Part shown: positions 62,264 to 64,000 of the stretch, piece after piece
How the letters are laid out: each line of letters starts with the position of its first letter
How positions within the stretch are numbered: position 1 is the stretch's first letter
Assembly (NCBI RefSeq): GCF_020171785.1
Contig: NZ_JAIVAE010000002.1
Span: 186,001 to 250,000 of the forward strand
Reading direction: 5' to 3'
DNA: 64,000 nt
From: Guptibacillus hwajinpoensis
GTDB lineage: Bacteria; Bacillota; Bacilli; Bacillales; Guptibacillaceae
Position numbers and translations under genes: made by a program
The notes under the pieces: generated by a model
What the model was told of the DNA's origin: nothing
The model's database searches: none
What the model saw: the letters and a program-made list of their open reading frames with translations, nothing else

Positions 62264-62435
62264 TTGACAAAATAACTACACACCGACTAAGATAGGAAGG
62301 TAATTTTACTTTCTTTGCGTAATCGATTAAGGGAGCAGTACCTAAGCAAAGCTTATCGAAGTTTTACGATAAATGATATAGCCATATTTGAGCATTTGTA
62401 ACTTTGTTATAAAAAACAACAGGGAGGTGTGCAGA
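62264..62435 (+). promoter_or_regulatory. Candidate mgtE promoter and 140-base leader
   Basis: TTGACA (62264), 18-base spacer, TAAGAT (62288) form a possible promoter. The leader contains CTTTGC/GCAAAG (62313-62351) and TTATCG/CGATAA small stems, followed by the mgtE site. I do not see the conserved M-box magnesium riboswitch. The rest of 62166-62435 holds nothing recognised. Confidence 0.4.
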
Positions 62436-63797
62436 GTGGCTTACCAGGAGCAAGAAACGCAGGCTTTATACGACGCACTCATACATCACTTAGATCAAGA
62501 AGAAATAGACGCATTTCGTGAGCTATTTCTCGACATTCACCCATATGAACAATCTCAGTTCTTTTTAACAGTATCAGAACATATTAGGCTACTCGTGTAC
62601 ACCTATTTATCACCACGAGAGATGGCAGAGATCTTCCAGAACTTCGATATTGAAGAACAAGAAGAATACATTTCAGAGATGGAGCCGGCTTATGCGGCGA
62701 AGATGCTTGCTGAGATGTACGCCGATGATGCCGTTGACGTATTAAATGAGTTAAATCCAGAACAGATTGCAAGTTACTTAACCATCATGGATGATGATGC
62801 AGCGGATGAAATTAAAGAGCTGCTTCACTATGAAGAAAAGACTGCCGGTAGTATTATGACGACCGAATTTGTATCAATTCGCGCACACCAAACAGTAAAG
62901 CGAGCGATGCAAATCTTAAGGCAAGAAGCACCAGAAGCAGAGACGATCTATTATATCTTCGTATTAGATGAACAAAAAAGACTCGTTGGCGTTATTTCTT
63001 TGCGAGATTTAATTATTGCAGAAGAAGATACGTTAATTGAAGAAATCATGAATGAACGAGTTGTTTCTATTTCGGTTGGCGAAGATCAGGAAGAAGCCGC
63101 GAGAATTATGCGAGATTATGACTTTCTAGCCCTTCCGGTTCTTGATTTTCAAAACCATTTACTCGGGATTATCACACACGATGATATTGTTGATGTCATT
63201 GAAGAAGAAGCATCAGAGGATTATTCAAAACTCGCTGCGATTTCAGATGACGGTTCATTTGATCGCAATCCGTTTTCTTCAGCAAAAAAGAGACTTCCCT
63301 GGCTGATTATCCTTCTGTTTCTAGGAATGATGACAGCGAGTTTAATTGGTCAATTTGAAGTAACGCTCGATAAGGTGCCACTTCTCGCGGTTTTTATCCC
63401 TCTAATAGCCGGAATGGCAGGGAATACGGGGACGCAGGCCCTTGCGGTTGTTGTTAGGGGACTTGCGACGGGAGATTTTGAAGAGAATAGTAAGTGGACC
63501 TTAATTGTGCGAGAAGCAGGAACTGGTCTCATTACAGGCGCAACTTCTGGTGTTCTTGTAACGATTATTATTTTTTTGTGGAAAGGAACCTTTTTACTTG
63601 GCTTATTGGTTGGCTTTTCGTTATTATTTACGTTGATTGTCGCAACACTCGCTGGTGCACTTGTCCCATTATTAATGCATAAGCTTAACATAGACCCTGC
63701 TGTTGCTTCAGGGCCATTCATCACGACGATTAACGACATTATCAGTATACTTATTTATTTTGGAATGGCGACTGCATTTATGAGCCAGCTTGCTTAG
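62436..63797 (+). CDS. mgtE: Magnesium transporter MgtE
   Basis: Mg2+ channel/transporter with an N-terminal helical domain (about 1-125), two CBS domains (about 130-250) and five C-terminal helices (KRLPWLIILLFLGMMT onward), including PLIAGMAGNTGTQALAVVVRG and the late NDIISILIYF helix. 453 residues from GTG at 62436 after GGGAGGTG; the ORF start at 62388 lacks support. yjbQ follows 33 bases downstream on the same strand. Confidence 0.95.
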   Translation: MAYQEQETQALYDALIHHLDQEEIDAFRELFLDIHPYEQSQFFLTVSEHIRLLVYTYLSPREMAEIFQNFDIEEQEEYISEMEPAYAAKMLAEMYADDAVDVLNELNPEQIASYLTIMDDDAADEIKELLHYEEKTAGSIMTTEFVSIRAHQTVKRAMQILRQEAPEAETIYYIFVLDEQKRLVGVISLRDLIIAEEDTLIEEIMNERVVSISVGEDQEEAARIMRDYDFLALPVLDFQNHLLGIITHDDIVDVIEEEASEDYSKLAAISDDGSFDRNPFSSAKKRLPWLIILLFLGMMTASLIGQFEVTLDKVPLLAVFIPLIAGMAGNTGTQALAVVVRGLATGDFEENSKWTLIVREAGTGLITGATSGVLVTIIIFLWKGTFLLGLLVGFSLLFTLIVATLAGALVPLLMHKLNIDPAVASGPFITTINDIISILIYFGMATAFMSQLA

Positions 63798-63830
63798 CGC
63801 TTAAATGCAGACGTTTGGAGGAGGAAAGAA

Positions 63831-64000
63831 ATGGAACACGGTGCATCCGTATCATCACTTGTTATCGTAGTTGTTATCGCATTTGTTATACCGTTTATCT
63901 TACACCGCTTCAGACTGAATTTCTTGCCGGTTGTAGTTGCTGAGATTATTGCTGGGATCTTCATTGGCCAAAGTGGGTTTAATTTAGTTCAGGGAGATAC
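63831..64000 (+). CDS. yjbQ: CPA2-type cation:proton antiporter, YjbQ-like (3' end outside window)
   Basis: Start MEHGASVSSLVIVVVIAFVI then FRLNFLPVVVAEIIAGIFIG and SGFNLVQ are the first helices of a KefB/Na+-H+ exchanger. GGAGGAGG lies ahead of the ATG. Cut by the window end at base 64000 after about 56 residues. Position follows the B. subtilis prpE-yjbQ order. Confidence 0.85.
   Translation, partial: MEHGASVSSLVIVVVIAFVIPFILHRFRLNFLPVVVAEIIAGIFIGQSGFNLVQGD

Overview
The window looks like chromosome from a moderately AT-rich, spore-forming Gram-positive bacterium of the family Bacillaceae, not Bacillus subtilis itself. The reasons are strong AGGAGG-type ribosome binding sites, frequent GTG/TTG starts, T-run terminators, a tryptophan T-box, a FapR operator, and the whole competence/Spx set (comZ, mecA, coiA, spx, spxH). 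Long stretches follow the B. subtilis gene order: yitS-yitT-yitU-yitV-yitW (about 10-17.7 kb) and yjzC-yjzD-(yjaU/yjaV positions)-comZ-fabH-fabF-yjbA-trpS-oppABCDF-yjbC-spx-yjbE-mecA-coiA-pepF-yizD-spxH-yjbI-yjbK-yjbL-yjbM-nadK-yjbO-prpE-...-yjbQ (about 24 kb to the end). I see no rRNA, tRNA, CRISPR array, prophage or insertion sequence.

Layout. 1-3.7 kb: the 3' end of a MalR-like LacI regulator, then a convergent non-homologous end-joining operon, ku followed by a LigD split into separate ligase and polymerase genes. 3.7-6 kb: a short-chain dehydrogenase and an orphan sporulation-type histidine kinase. 6-9.7 kb: a TPP-riboswitch operon for thiamine-pyrimidine salvage (tenA, ykoE, ykoD, ykoC) with a second hairpin over the tenA ribosome binding site. 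9.7-17.7 kb: the yit block with several small proteins and a degenerate SGNH-fold protein. 17.7-23 kb: a LysM-SH3-GH18 wall/spore hydrolase, a molybdopterin operon (moeA-mobB-moaE-moaD) and an Fnr-type regulator with iron-sulfur cysteines. 23-34.6 kb: uppP, small membrane proteins, an apparently serine-less alpha/beta hydrolase, comZ, fabH-fabF under FapR, yjbA and T-box-controlled trpS. 35-41 kb: the oligopeptide permease operon. 41-50 kb: small membrane proteins, a secreted DUF4015 protein, yjbC, an RND efflux pair lying between yjbC and spx, then spx. 50-64 kb: the conserved mecA-to-yjbQ block, with a RodA/FtsW protein and mgtE.

Several genes converge on redox stress and competence: Spx, its ClpXP adaptor SpxH beside a truncated globin, MecA, ComZ, CoiA, PepF and the RelQ alarmone synthase. 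Opp peptide uptake, CodY-like and Fnr-like signals, and TPP, T-box and FapR control connect the region to nutrient state.

Almost all of the window is ordinary core genome. The least explained material is between genes: a dispersed multi-tier hairpin repeat at three loci (about 11.95-12.2, 22.2-22.38 and 32.08-32.34 kb) whose stems differ between copies but still pair, a 20-21 bp phased TCGCGG array beside one copy, a double GTATAC palindrome upstream of oppA and an 11-bp tandem repeat upstream of spx. I found no convincing new multi-gene system. The repeat family and the natural-looking LigD split are the best leads.
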